Shown here one piece after another: positions 22,736 to 34,475 of a stretch of 64,000 nt of DNA. The position numbers were made by a program, and so were the translations under genes. The notes beneath the pieces are model-generated. The model was not told the origin of the DNA, searched no databases, and saw nothing but the letters and a program-made list of their open reading frames with translations. The DNA comes from Brachionus manjavacas (Eukaryota > Rotifera > Eurotatoria > Ploima > Brachionidae), in the NCBI GenBank assembly GCA_019054805.1, contig JAHQIY010000022.1, positions 124,001 through 188,000 on the forward strand. Direction: 5' to 3'. Numbering within the stretch: the stretch's first letter is position 1; each line of letters begins with the position of its first letter.

Positions 22736-24476
22736 TTTGATTTCTTATCAACTTGTTATGTTCTGTTGTACCGAATTTCACAAAATAAAATTTTCAAATA
22801 AAATTTATCACATTCTTTCGTTATTATTTAGTTCTCGTATAAATATTAATGATATGAAAATATTTTCTGATCAATAATTTGAAGAAAATCTATTATAATT
22901 AAAAAAAAAATTATCTTTTTATTGTTTTTTAGTAAAAATTTATAAATTAATGTCAAAATTTTCTTTTTGAATAAATAAAATATCAAAAATGTTTTTATTA
23001 CATATTTCTTAGCTAGTATCTTCGTTTCTTTGTTGTTTCTATCCTTCTCTTAAAAGATTAGAACTAATAAAATAAAATTTTATTTGAAAAATATCAAAAA
23101 TAACATTTTCAAATTTTTTTTATATTTTTTTTGGTAGGCCAAAATAAATTTAAATATGTAATACAAAGAACACTTAAATGGAAAATCATAAAAGAACCTT
23201 GTTATTTTGGTTAGATTCAACATTTTAAATATTTTTTTATTTCTTAGCAAGTGTAATTAATCATCGGAAATTATTTAAAAAAAAATACAGATTTATTTTT
23301 TTTAATTTATTTTCAGGTAAATTGTGAGCCTTTAAATTTGTTTTTTCATATAATTTATCTGAAATATGTTCATTTAATTAAGAATTATATTAAAAAATAA
23401 AGCTTTCAAATCTAATTAAAGTTGTATTAAAGGTGACTTCAGATTTGGGGATGTTATATTTAAGTTTAATTCGAAATTAAAATTCCTAATAGTAAAACGA
23501 AATCACCCCAAGGGTAATTTTATTTTTACTTAAAAAATATTTTTAGTAATGACTCTTAAGCTATTATTATTGCTTATTATTTACGTTTGCTTTAAAGAAT
23601 AAATTATTATGTAAGAAGACATAGTAAATTAGATGACTTTACAATCACGAAAGAATGTGATGAATTTTTATTTTAAAGGTTGAAAAATTTTAAAGTCAAT
23701 GTAGATATGTTGCAGAATGAAAAATGCAATAAAGAATTATACTTGAAGGTTGGAGAGAAGATTTTGAACCCAACAAGCAAAAAAATTGTAAATTAAAATT
23801 ATTTTTTTTAAATAATGCAAAAAAAATCAAGTTTTTGAGTTATTAATTAATTTTTTTTTTTTTTAAATGATTAAAAAAATATTAAAATGCTAAAAATTTG
23901 AAAACATTTCCTTTGTTTTTTTATCTTTTTTTCTGCCTTTTGTTACTTAAATACTTTACTGTCAACATTTTTCAGTATTGTCCATGATGAATTTTAGTTT
24001 GATTTATTTCTAGAATTAAATCATTTAAATTAAGGAATTTATGCAGTAGGATTTAAAAAAAAGGACTCGTGATTAAGTGAATTTTTAAAACTAATAAAAC
24101 AAATAAAGCTGAAGAAATTATTTGTTTTATTAAAGGGTTTTTGGGCCTCTTTAGAAAATTAGATGTTGATTTTTAATTAATTTTTTGAAATTTTTCAAAT
24201 AAAGTTTAAAGTTTTTATTAAATTTCACTTTCGAAATTAAGAATAAAATATGTTACTTTTTCATCAAGGGTAATGGGAATTGGACGAATTCAAAACTTAA
24301 TTTAGTCTGACAAGTTGCCACGTCAATTTACTTCCACGTTTAATTTGAGAAAATAAAACTAAATATTTAGAATTTTTTCTATAAAAAACATTTCAAATCA
24401 AAGTTACACAAGATTTAACTTCTTTATTTCATCAATCCTAACAAGGCATTTTAAATTTTAAAACCAAAAAAAAAAT
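22736..24476. other. Gene-free AT-rich DNA
   Basis: About 1.7 kb of very AT-rich sequence. Both strands were read; no frame longer than a few tens of codons and no repeat structure beyond homopolymers was seen. Confidence 0.4.
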
Positions 24477-24970
24477 TTAAGAAATTGAGATCAATTTTTC
24501 AGAAAGTCCAAAACTTGTTCTGTTAACTATTTCAGCTGATACATTTAATATATCACCCAAATCCAACTTCCGTAAGCATTCTCCAAAGGAATTTTCGTAT
24601 ATTTTAATATTTTTGGATTTTTTAGAATATTTTGCCAAGGTCTGATCTGAAATAATTATCAGAACAAGTTCAGAGAAAAATTTCATTTCGATCTGGTTTT
24701 TTTTCTAGAATTCGAAATGCTGCCGAATAAACAAAGTTTGTTGTCTTTTAAGACTCACATTTTATAATTATTGAAATTTAAACAAAAAAATTAAAAATAA
24801 AATATCAATATTTATTTTTCAAAATTTTACCAGTATAATTCTTGGCCATTTAATTAAAAAATTAAAAAAAAAAAAAAAACTCGCCACACATTGAACCCTC
24901 TAAAGCAAACTATTGATAATCACATTGATTTAAAAAAAAATTTTACTTTGAGAAAAGGAACAAAATCCAT
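24477..24970 (-). CDS. Unrecognised small two-exon candidate, 83 aa
   Basis: Possible CDS complement(join(24477-24704, 24947-24970)). An 8-codon first exon (MDFVPFLK) ends at a GTAAAA donor, and the second begins after TTCTAG in matching phase. The body has hydrophobic strands and the segment DQTLAKYSKKSKNIKIYENS, then LDLGDILNVSAEIV, which resembles the strand-turn-strand layout of an OB fold (D-x-T, then GDI). The second exon alone is a 69-codon frame from its own ATG (24686), so the first exon may be wrong. I do not recognise a specific family. It could also be a fragment of a larger minus-strand gene; exon-like frames lie upstream near 25467-25645 and 25850-25935. Confidence 0.35.
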
Positions 24971-25466
24971 TCCTCTGTCAAAATGATATAAAGCAAAATA
25001 ACAAGTAGTTGATTGTTTGTTTAAATTTATCATTTAATAAAATATTCATTTAAATACTTTTAATCTTAAAAATTCACCAACAATCAGCTGTTGAAGTTAA
25101 ACTTTTGAGTAGGATTCTGATTTTTGTATTAGTATTAAAAACAAATCTAGTTATTTTCTTTTGATTGAAATATGAGAAAAGATAAAGAGTATTGAAAGAA
25201 ATAAGAAAAATTTATTTGAAATTTAGCTGAATATCTCATCTTGCCAAACAATATAAATATAGTTTCAACAACAACAAAAATTAGATAATAATCAGCTTAT
25301 AAAATGGAGAATTAAGAAATTTTACAGAAAAGCATTGATAAGTGTTTCAATCAGTAGGTGATTTTTTTATTAGATCAATTTTGATTAAGAGTGAATTAGT
25401 TAAATCTGAAATTTTGCCAAGTCCTCATAAATTAAATAAGCAAAGACAATAAAATTTTGTTAGGCT

Positions 25467-25935
25467 TTATTCAGAAGTCTTATTAATCAAAGCAAAAATA
25501 TTTTCGTAAATATTAATCTTTTCTAAAGCTTCTTGGCCAATTTTCGTTTATGAATTCAAATATCATTTTTTCTAAGCCATTCAAGTAGCATAAGGTCTCA
25601 TTGAAGATACTTGTCATAATATTTGCTTCTAAACTTGAGAAAAACCATTGTTTGCTTCAGGTAGAAAAATACGAAAAAAATTAATCACTATAGATTTAAC
25701 CTAACAAGAAATTTTATAAATGCCTAGGAAAATAAAAGGACTTTTTTTAAATATGTTACATGATTCATTTAAATTTAATGAAAAATTTAGTGGTATTTCA
25801 AATTAGGCTTATTTATTCTGAGTTTAAAATCTTTAACAAAACAAAATCAAATTTCTTGCCGGAGAAGAGGAGTTTAGATCATAGGATTCATTTAGAACTT
25901 CGTTTAAAAGTTGGCTTCTAGAATGTTCAATTTAG
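25467..25935 (-). pseudogene. Exon-like minus-strand remnants, possible decayed gene
   Basis: Two stretches look protein-coding by composition. Near 25850-25935 the frame reads SQLLNEVLNESYDLNSSSPA. Near 25467-25645 a helical frame (SLEANIMTSIFNETLCYLNG, then EKMIFEF) continues after a one-base shift into QEALEKINIYENIFALINK and a stop. The phases of plausible introns between them do not agree, so I cannot build a gene. This could be a pseudogene, or a real gene with an assembly error near 25548. Confidence 0.25.
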
Positions 25936-28070
25936 GAATTTAATTTATTTTATTAAAGAGATTTTTCACCTTGGTTTGATTCCAAACAGGTTTATTCAAT
26001 TGAGTTTGCTTAAGTCTGAATGCTGAGTGAAACGAGGAAGAGGAAATGGAATGGAGCCTTTTTAAATAATTATCTATGATCGGAAATGCTTTTCAAATTA
26101 AACAAGAAAATATTTAGTTCCTTTGATTTGGGGTTAATATATTTAAATTTTTGCAACATTATCAAAAGATAAAAAAAGGTTTTGTAATTAAAATATTTAG
26201 TTACTTGGCTTGCCAATATTAGTACGAATCCAATCAAGATTATTAATAGCTGAAGATTTTTATTATCTAACTGGTTTTTGTTCAAAACAATAAATATTTA
26301 ATTTGTTTTTAATTAAAATTCGCCCCAGTGGATTGATTGTGGCCGTAAGAGGTCTGAAATTGGAGACAATCTTAGTTTTACCTTAAATATTCTAATTGCA
26401 TTTTATGGTTTCTTTTTTTCAACAAAAAATTGGGTTAAGTTTAGAGAGATTAGGTTTAAGATTATTATCTTTGAAAATTTTGGTTTTCTTAGTAGGCAGA
26501 ATTTGAAAATTTTCAAAAAAAAAAAGGTTAAGTTATGAATCTTTCAATTCAGCTCATCTATCAAAATTTATTTTAATTCATAAATTATTGGGCTAGAAAG
26601 CCTAAAATAACTATAAATATAGATAGAAATTTAAATCGAACACAAAACAGATTTTTCCAAAAGTTTTTATTCTAGTGGAAGTTTGAATTGTGAATGAATT
26701 GTTAAATATTTGCAAAAATAAAAAGCTGGTTTTAAAGCAGGCAGAGAGAATTTTTTGCTTAGTAGAACTAAATGGGTCATATGCTATTTAGAATTGTAAA
26801 TGAACGTTTTTTGGGATAAATTTTTGGCAATAATTTTCCGTGAAATCATTGTTCTGACTTTTTAAAGTGAGAATTTTGTCCAATTTGGACATTTTTGGCT
26901 TTTTTTTGCTGGCAACTTTTGATTAAATTTTAATTTATGAAATTTTGTTAAACTACCTGAGGGTTTACAACAAATTTCTAATTTGATTTGTCCAAATAGT
27001 CTCAACAATGAATTAGACTGGAGCAATAAAGGTAAAATTTTAAGTCAAGTAGTAAAAAATTGGACGCAAATTTAAGTACAAAAGAGTCTTACGCTCCAAT
27101 AAACTGAAAGAAATTGAGCTGTCAAATAAATTGACCCTGAGCTGGACGCGAGTTCAGTCCAAAATTTGGATCTAAAATTAGGTTAGCAATTTATAGGGGG
27201 GGACAGTATCTCAAATGATTTTAATTAATAAGCCTTAAAGATGATTTTTTAATTTAAAAAATAATGCTTCAAATGGTTTTATGGCGAAAAACAAAACGAG
27301 TAAAATGTCAATCGGATTTGTGAAGATGTTTTTGTTGGCTTTTTTGGCTTGACCTACCAATCGAGCCAGAAAACATTGTCATTAAATGACAATCGGGTTG
27401 GATGGACTTGATGTTCAAAAGTATAGATAAATAGATAATTAAAATCTATGAATTTTTTTCTAGTTTTTGAAAAAATTTAATTATTTTTTGGCGAAATTAA
27501 TACAAAATGTGAATTGTTCATCTTGGTTTGTTGTTTATTTTTGCCATTTTCCATTAGGAAATCCTTCATGCGAAACATGCTAGTTATAATACCTTAGAAA
27601 TAAAAAAAGCGAAAATTTTATTTTTTGCTCATTTTTCAACAAAAACATTCTTTAGCATATCCGATGTTATTAGTGTTTTTATCGAGTCTTGCACAAATGG
27701 ATAAATATACAAGACTTTTCACTAGCATTTTCACAAAATTTTTTTCTTTCTTCAGCAATTGTTTTCCTTTTTTTAATTAAAAAATTAATATAGAAAAAAT
27801 TGATACAATTTTACTTTAAATGGTTTACAATTTTGCTCAATTGGGGAAAAAAAAAGCAGCATTAAAATCTTAAAGCAATTGTTTTCCTGGTTAAATATTG
27901 AAGCTTTAATCCATCAGGAAAAATTTAAGTCTGCCTAAATAATTGGGAAGTTTCTGGCGCATTAACTTTTGCTTTTTGAGCCATTCAATCTGCATTTGCT
28001 GGTTAATTGCTCGATTTCTGTTCTAGATTAGGAATTTATATTTGTTAAAAAAATCCGAAATACACAAAAG
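25936..28070. other. Intergenic region and 5' flank of the intermediate filament gene
   Basis: Mostly non-coding. A splice-acceptor-like TTTCTGTTCTAG ends at 28025, 45 bp before the filament start codon, so a 5' UTR intron is likely and the promoter may lie further upstream. A G run ('ggggggg') occurs near 27196. The minus-strand frame at 26070-26285 is hydrophobic and unremarkable. Confidence 0.4.
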
Positions 28071-30192
28071 ATGTCAGTGAAGCAAAGGAACGTGATGATT
28101 GAGCGCGGCGTCAAAATAGGACATGGCATGGACGGCGGAAACAACGAGTTCACCAAACAGGCTGTTCATCATCTGAGAGAAATGAATGGCAAACGCGAAC
28201 ACGAAAAGCAAGAGTTGCAGGTGCTGAACCAGAGATTTTCCTCTTACGTGGAAAGAGTGAGGGCCTTGGAGGCGATGAACCGAAAACTTTTGGCGGACAT
28301 CGACGACCTGAAGTCCAAGTGGGGATTCGACTCCGGCAAGATCAAGGATCAGATGGAACCAGAGCTGTTGCGCTTCCGGGAACTCATCGACGAGATTACT
28401 CGGCTTAAAGCTGTGGCCGAGATCAAAGCAAAAAGAGCGGAGTCCGATGCTTTGCAGTTCAAAAATTTGATGGACTTGGCAATGGACTCTTTCAATGCGG
28501 ACAAGAACAAAATAATGAATTTGGAGCGTCTTTTGGACAATACCCGCCAAGATGCCGACTACTTGAAGGGACAGCTGCACGATTTGAATGAGCAAATACT
28601 AAAGTACATCGAGGAGCAGCGTCGCTTGTCCGAACAATTGAGACAGCTCAAGGATGATTTGGACAAGGAAACAATTGACCGGGTGGCGCGCCAAAACGAA
28701 GTGCAGACTTTGGAAGAGCAAATTTCTTTTCTGAAAGCTGTCCATGAGCAAGAAGTTTCTGAATTGAGCCGATTGCAGACCATAGTGGGATTTGACCCTG
28801 CGCAGTTTTACAGAACCGAACTGGAGAGGGCCATCAGGGACATTCGAGGCGACTTTGAGCAGCTAAATCAAGAGCAGAAGAGAGAGCTCGAAGAATGGTA
28901 CAGAATAAAGACCGAAGAAGTTGAAAAGGAAGTTGCCAAGGAGCGCGAATTCCAGCGCTTGACCCAGACTGGCCTGAGCGCTGAGGACGCCAGTGCTTTG
29001 AAGCAAACTCACCTCGAGTCCCAGCGTGAATTTGTGGACTTGCAGCGAAAGCACGGCGAACTAATGGCTCGCCTCAGAGAACTAGAAGAAAGATTGGAAC
29101 AGTCCAAGTCCTCGAACCAAATCACTCTAGCCGAACGAGACAGGGAAATTGTGACATTGAGAGAGAAGATCTCCGAGCTCATGGCCACTTATGATGAACT
29201 GATGAACAGAAAAACTTCTCTCGAATTCGAGATCAACACCTATAGGCGTTTATTGGAATGCGAAGAGACAAGAATCAAGACAACTGGCGGATCGGCAGCG
29301 GCCAATTCTTCCTACACCTATTCGTCCAGTCGAAGCTCTGGTGGCGGCAACCTGTCGAGTGGAAGTCCTGGCAGCAATCTGATCCAGCAGACAATTGTTT
29401 CATCGGCGTCCGGCCAAGATCCATCGGGAGTCTCAAGACAACAGTACTCTCAACGAGGCTCTTCGACCGAGCTCTCAAGCGAAACAATCACAAAACGCAT
29501 GCAAGTGCAGCGCACATCAAAAGGTAACCTTTATGGTGATTACTAAAACAAAACCAAATCTAACAATAACTCACTCTCTTAACAATAATAATATAACTAA
29601 CACAATGCTAATAAACTTAGAAAAATTAGTGGCTTTTAAAATTTTAAATATCTCTAATGAGCATTAGATGTTTCCTTTTTTTTTTGGTTTTTTTTTTTTC
29701 AATTTTATTAAAAATTTTTTGGTCTTCCGAAATTTTGTATTTGGCTTTTTTAAATTTAATATTTAATTTTTAGTATTGTAGTTGAATAAAATGATTTAGA
29801 TTAAATAGTTTATTTGTTTTTTTAATTTTTCTTGTTGATAAAATGGACTACTTTTTTTTGCTTTAGGTCCTGTAGGCATTAAGGAGATTAGCCCAGATGG
29901 TAAGTTTGTTCTAATTGAGAACACGGGCAAGAGAGGCGACCAGGACATTAGTAAATGGCAGATCAAGAGAAAAGTGGACAACGAGCCTGAAATAATTTAT
30001 TCGTTTCCGTTGAATACAATTATCGGCAGTGGAAGAACTATCAAAATTTGGTCAAGAGGACAAGGCAGGTCAAGTCCGCCAAACGAATTTGTGCATGAGA
30101 TCGAGTGGCGCACAGGAGATTCGATGGTTACTAGACTCATCAGTGACAGTGGCGAAGAAAGAGCTCTCTACTCACAGCGCTCTTCCCAATAG
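28071..30192 (+). CDS. Cytoplasmic intermediate filament protein with lamin-tail domain (2 coding exons, 592 aa)
   Basis: CDS join(28071-29523, 29867-30192), with a GT-AG intron of 343 bp in phase 1. The head is about 50 residues. The helix-initiation motif LNQRFSSYVERVRALEAMNR starts at residue 52, and the helix-termination motif EINTYRRLLECEE spans 387-399. The rod is therefore about 350 residues, the long lamin/protostome type rather than the 310-residue vertebrate cytoplasmic type. A Ser/Gly-rich tail (405-460) leads to a lamin-tail Ig fold (485-585: GPVGIKEISPDGKFVLIENT, WQIKR, TIKIW). There is no CaaX box (it ends RSSQ) and no obvious nuclear localisation signal, so a cytoplasmic protein is inferred. 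A poly(A) signal AATAAA is at 30277-30282. Start choice: first ATG of the frame, 45 bp after a probable 5' UTR acceptor. Reading into the intron gives an alternative end, GNLYGDY, at 29546. Confidence 0.92.
29524..29866 (+). other. Phase-1 intron that could give a tail-less filament isoform
   Basis: Donor AAAAG|GTAACC and acceptor TTTGCTTTAG|GTCC. If retained, translation adds seven residues and stops at 29546. An AATAAA at 29785-29790 inside the intron could end such a transcript before the lamin-tail exon. Confidence 0.5.
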
Positions 30193-30282
30193 TTCTATTT
30201 ATTTACTCTAGTTTAGTGTTGTTTCTTTAGAATTTCAAAATTCGTAAATGGTGGAGTCTTTTTGATTTTTAAGCCAAATAAA

Positions 30283-31518
30283 ATAGCGCATATATTGGAA
30301 TATATATTGGCATTTTATTTTTTAATAAATTTAATTTTTCTAAAATGCAGTCGTCCCTTAATCAATCGCTAAAATTATGCTAGTCCAACAAAGGACACGT
30401 CTTGTCATTTTTTTTAATTATTAACAAAAATTTTAATTAAAAACAAATAGAATAAAAGTTTATTTATTTAATTCTGTACTACAGCAATTAAGCAATAAAT
30501 AAAAGCAATAAGTAAAACATCAAAAAAATGAAAACGCCTGATCAACATATTTGATTAGCACAACTAAGCTTAACTTATAAAAATAAAATATATAGGTTAA
30601 TTTGGTATTTAGATTCCTTTTTTGTTTTTGAAAAAGTTACCTCTTTGAAAAATAATATTTTAATTAAATAATTACTTTCAGACAAAAAAAAGCTTTGGTT
30701 ACAGTTGCTATTTGATTTGCTTGAAATACCTTGATTTAACAATCACGAAAAAAATTTCTTAAATTTAAGCTTGCAAAAATAAAGAGAAATTAAAAAAATT
30801 CATTAATATTATTAGGCGGTTTGCTTTTGATTTAAGCAAACGCAACTTGTGTTTCTATATTCCTGATTTTATCACTTAAAATACAGAAAAATAAATATTT
30901 TTTGCAATTTTCCGAACAAATTAATCTAAAATTAAAGATGAATTTTCAAGGTTAATCAACAATCTAGTGTCCTTATCTATGAGACTAATTAACTCTTCAT
31001 TTATTTATATTCTATATAATAGTATAGAGTTTAAATTATCAAAAAATAAAAAAAAATAAAAAAAATAAATCCAAAATTATTTGAACAAATTTAAATTTGA
31101 ATTTTTTCAAAAATCTAAAAAAATCAAATTGAATATTTAGAACTTAAATGTTTAAAACTTCAACATTGATCTTTTAGTCACAACAAGTATTTTTTCACCA
31201 TTTTCGATTTTTCCATCGGTTCATATAAATTATTGCTGTTGCTTGAGTTATATTTCTTCTTAGTAAATATTTTATTTAGTTAACTTTTGGCCACTTCTGG
31301 CCTAAAGAAAAATATAATATCTACAGAAGGAAAAGATTGGAAAATAATGGAAAAGTAATAAAACATGTGCCACAATTACAACACGCTTTTACATAATAAA
31401 CAAAACATGCAAATGTAATATTTTAAATCAAAATAATCTTTAAGTGAAAGATGATGTAGTTGTTTAGAGAACTATTACATATCAATAGCGAATATAATCA
31501 TTCTTTTAAATATTCTAT
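30283..31518. other. Intergenic AT-rich DNA
   Basis: Nothing coding on either strand. It includes a stretch of A runs and short T-rich islands. Confidence 0.4.
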
Positions 31519-32023
31519 GTTGAAACCAGAGTTGTTTTTAAGTCACTAGTCTTAAGTCAAGTCAAGTCAATGACTTAAATTTTTTTTCATTGCTTATTAC
31601 TTACGGTTTGTTGATCTCCTGCGGAGCCGAGCTCAGCAGCTCTTCGACAGAAACCAAGTTGACACTTTCATCCACTGAACGAAATTCCAAGCAAGTGTTT
31701 ATTTCTTTTTTCAAATGAATGAATTCAGATGATTTTTATTTTTTATTTTTTCTAAAATTTTTAAATAATAAAAAGCTCTTTTATAGGTCTTAACAAAATT
31801 TATTTAAAGCTCTATTTAAATTTATAAAAATTATTAATGATTTTTTTTTTGATTAATTAAAGAATCATATTTATTTTTTAGTTTTAAAATCAGAAAATTA
31901 GTTGACTTGAATAAACTTCACTAAAAAAAAAGAAAAAAAAAATTTTTATTCAAGTCATAACTTTGACTTAAATTATTGTGACTTAGACTTAAAACTGTGA
32001 CTTAAAACAAGTCTGGTTGAAAC
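31519..32023. mobile_element. hAT-type MITE B carrying host exon sequence
   Basis: The element 31527-32015 (489 bp) begins CAGAGTTGTTTTTAAGTCA and ends TGACTTAAAACAAGTCTG. It is flanked by the perfect 8-bp duplication GTTGAAAC (31519-31526 and 32016-32023). AAGTCA/TGACTT repeats cluster inside both ends. Unlike the related MITEs A and C, its centre contains a GC-richer segment (31605-31732) that is host coding sequence. Confidence 0.85.
31605..31732 (-). pseudogene. THOC5: Captured THOC5 exon fragment with splice donor
   Basis: The minus strand reads about 42 codons without interruption: FIHLKKEINTCLEFRSV, then VNLVSVEELLSSAPQEINK. This matches the THOC5 (THO/TREX mRNA export subunit) block around HLQKEITKCLEF and LVSLEEF---AP-DI. 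The exon ends at 31605 with a canonical donor GTAAGT (31604-31599). An in-frame stop lies just upstream and no acceptor is visible, so only part of the exon plus some following intron was taken. No other THOC5 exon is seen in the window, and the piece lies fully inside MITE B. It is therefore a captured copy rather than the functional gene. Confidence 0.72.
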
Positions 32024-33075
32024 GAATAAAGGCTCTACTAAAAAAGTTATTTATTTCATCATAGGAATCGGATTTAAACTTTAAATTTTAAATTTTAAAG
32101 ATAGAAATATAAAAGCTTTTTGAAAACTTTTTAACTGCGGCAAATTAAAGTTTATGATCAAATGTAAATTTCAGATCAAAATTTTTAGTTTTTGATTTAA
32201 AAAAAAAGTTATTTTTTATCAATTTTTTAAATACTAAATTTTCAAACTTTATTAAACATGATTTGTTAAATCTTTAAATGAGAAGAAAATTATGAAAAAG
32301 TCAAATCTGGTTTAACTTTTACAAAGATAATCAAAATTTAATTTTCATAAATCCAAGGTTGCTAAAAATTAAATGTTTTTTTTTTCAGAAGAAAATTTTC
32401 TGTTGATTTTAGAAGGTGAAATAAACAGTATTTTATTTAGCTGTCTGGTTTAAAGAAAAATTTAGAATTGATTTTAAAATTTATTCAATCTTTAACTTTC
32501 TGACAATTTTCCTCACAAAAAAATCTAATTAACCGACGATTTTATTTTTTGAACCGACTATTAAATTATTTTGGTCTGACAAAATAAACTAATTCGGGTG
32601 AAAAATATAAATTTTAATGGCAAAAAGGGTTTATTGCTAGACAAAAAATAAAAATTAATCATTAATTTTTTTTTTTGTTTAAAAATTAAAATGAAATAAT
32701 TAAAACTAATTTATTGTTTGAATTTTTTATACAATTGATTTAAAAATATTTAAATTACTCCATCGACCTATAAGAGGTGGTCCGTATTTTAGTTATAATC
32801 AAAAAAAAATTGACAAAAATGGTTTAATTTATTTAACTAAAAGCAAAATAAGCTTCAAAAAGGGTCGTAAAACCCTCCGTCCTTTAAATTTTAGACATAA
32901 TTGAAAGAAAATTGTATATTTTTAATAAAAACGACTTTTTTTTTAAATGAGAAAAATATTCGCCTTACTCAACGTTTAGTTGAAACGGTAAAATTCAGTA
33001 AAATTTAGAAAATATTGACAAAAATTCATGGATAGACAATGAGATCAAACTTTTAAAAAATAATTTTCCTTTCTT
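32024..33075. other. Intergenic AT-rich DNA
   Basis: No gene, RNA or element recognised; only A/T runs and weak repeats. Confidence 0.4.
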
Positions 33076-34332
33076 TACTTTTTGTACTTTTTCAGAATAT
33101 TATTTTATTTGGCCCTGTTACTTTTTGTACTTTCTGTACTTTTTGTACTTTTTCAGAATATTATTTTATTTGGCCCTGTTACTTTTTGTACTTTCTGTAC
33201 TTTTTGTACTTTTTCAGAATATTATTTTATTTGGCCCTGTTCCTTTTTGTACTTTCTGTACTTTTTGTACTTTTTCTAACTATTTTATTTGGCCCTGTTA
33301 CTTTTTGTACTTTCTGTACTTTTTGTACTTTTTCAGAATATTATTTTATTTGGTCCTGTTCCTTTTTGTACTTTCTGTACTTTTTGAACTTTTTCAAATA
33401 TTATTTTATTTGGCCCTGTTACTTTTTGTACTTTCTGTACTTTTTGTACTTTTTCAAATATTATTTTATTTGGCCCTGTTACTTTTTGTACTTTCTGAAC
33501 TTTTTGTACTTTTTCAGAATATTATTTTATTTGGCCCAGTTACTTTTTGTACTTTCTGTACTTTTTGAACTTTTTCAAATATTATTTTATTTGGCCCTGT
33601 TACTTTTTGTACTTTCTGAACTTTTTGTACTTTTTCAGAATATTATTTTATTTGGCCCAGTTACTTTTTGTACTTTCTGTACTTTTTGTACTTTTTCAGA
33701 ATATTATTTTATTTGGCCCTGTTACTTTTTGTACTTTCTGTACTTTTTGTACTTTTTCAGAATATTATTTTATTTGGCCCTGTTACTTTTTGTACTTTCT
33801 GTACTTTTTGTACTTTTTCAGAATATTATTTTATTTGGCCCTGTTACTTTTTGTACTTTCTGTACTTTTTGTACTTTTTCAGAATATTATTTTATTTGGC
33901 CCTGTTCCTTTTTGTACTTTCTGTACTTTTTGTACTTTTTCAGAATATTATTTTATTTGGTCCTGTTCCTTTTTGTACTTTCTGTACTTTTTGAACTTTT
34001 TCAAATATTATTTTATTTGGCCCTGTTACTTTTTGTACTTTCTGTACTTTTTGTACTTTTTCAGAATATTATTTTATTTGGCCCTGTTACTTTTTGTACT
34101 TTCTGTACTTTTTGTACTTTTTCAGAATATTATTTTATTTGGCCCTGTTCCTTTTTGTACTTTCTGTACTTTTTGTACTTTTTCAGAATATTATTTTATT
34201 TGGCCCTGTTACTTTTTGTACTTTCTGTACTTTTTGTACTTTTTCAGAAGATTATTTTATTTGGCCCTGTTACTTTTTGTACTTTCTGTACTTTTTGTAC
34301 TTTTTCATAATATTATTTTATTTGGCCCTGTT
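33076..34332 (+). repeat. 61-bp satellite array, forward arm (about 20 copies)
   Basis: Head-to-tail copies of a pyrimidine-rich 61-bp unit: 'actttttgtactttctgtac' then 'tttttgtactttttcagaat' then 'attattttatttggccctgtt'. Within the unit the 'gtactttt' submotif recurs three times. Variants (cagaatatt, caaatatt, ctaactatt; ggcccTgtt or ggTcctgtt) recur and define higher-order patterns. None of the three forward frames of the consensus contains a stop and 61 is not a multiple of 3, so long frames appear in several registers; they are not considered genes. Confidence 0.95.
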
Positions 34333-34475
34333 TCTGTGATTAATGATAATTTTAATAATTTTATTAAAACTTAAACGGGGTCCGGGGCGGAGCCCTGGTT
34401 TAGGGATTCGGGTATGTTGAAGGTAAGAAAAATATTAGTTAAATATTAATAAAAGGTTTTTTTATTACCATTAAG
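34333..34475. other. Centre of the satellite palindrome, with a GC-rich island
   Basis: About 143 bp between the two arms. Near 34374-34412 lies a strikingly GC-rich core, 'cggggtccggggcggagccc', flanked by AT-rich DNA. It can form a small GGG/CCC hairpin. It has no similarity to the satellite. Confidence 0.8.

Noticed and set aside
24477-24970. Naming the 83-aa candidate as a POT1-type telomere protein
   Set aside because: Only a loose OB-fold-like pattern is visible; there are no family-specific residues I can point to.
28074-29487. Minus-strand frames of 60-170 codons under the intermediate filament gene
   Set aside because: Shadows of a clearly recognisable filament rod on the plus strand.
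31527-32015. Interpretation of the THOC5 match as part of a functional THOC5 gene here
   Set aside because: It lies wholly between MITE ends, has a stop just upstream, lacks an acceptor, and no other THOC5 exon is visible within many kilobases.
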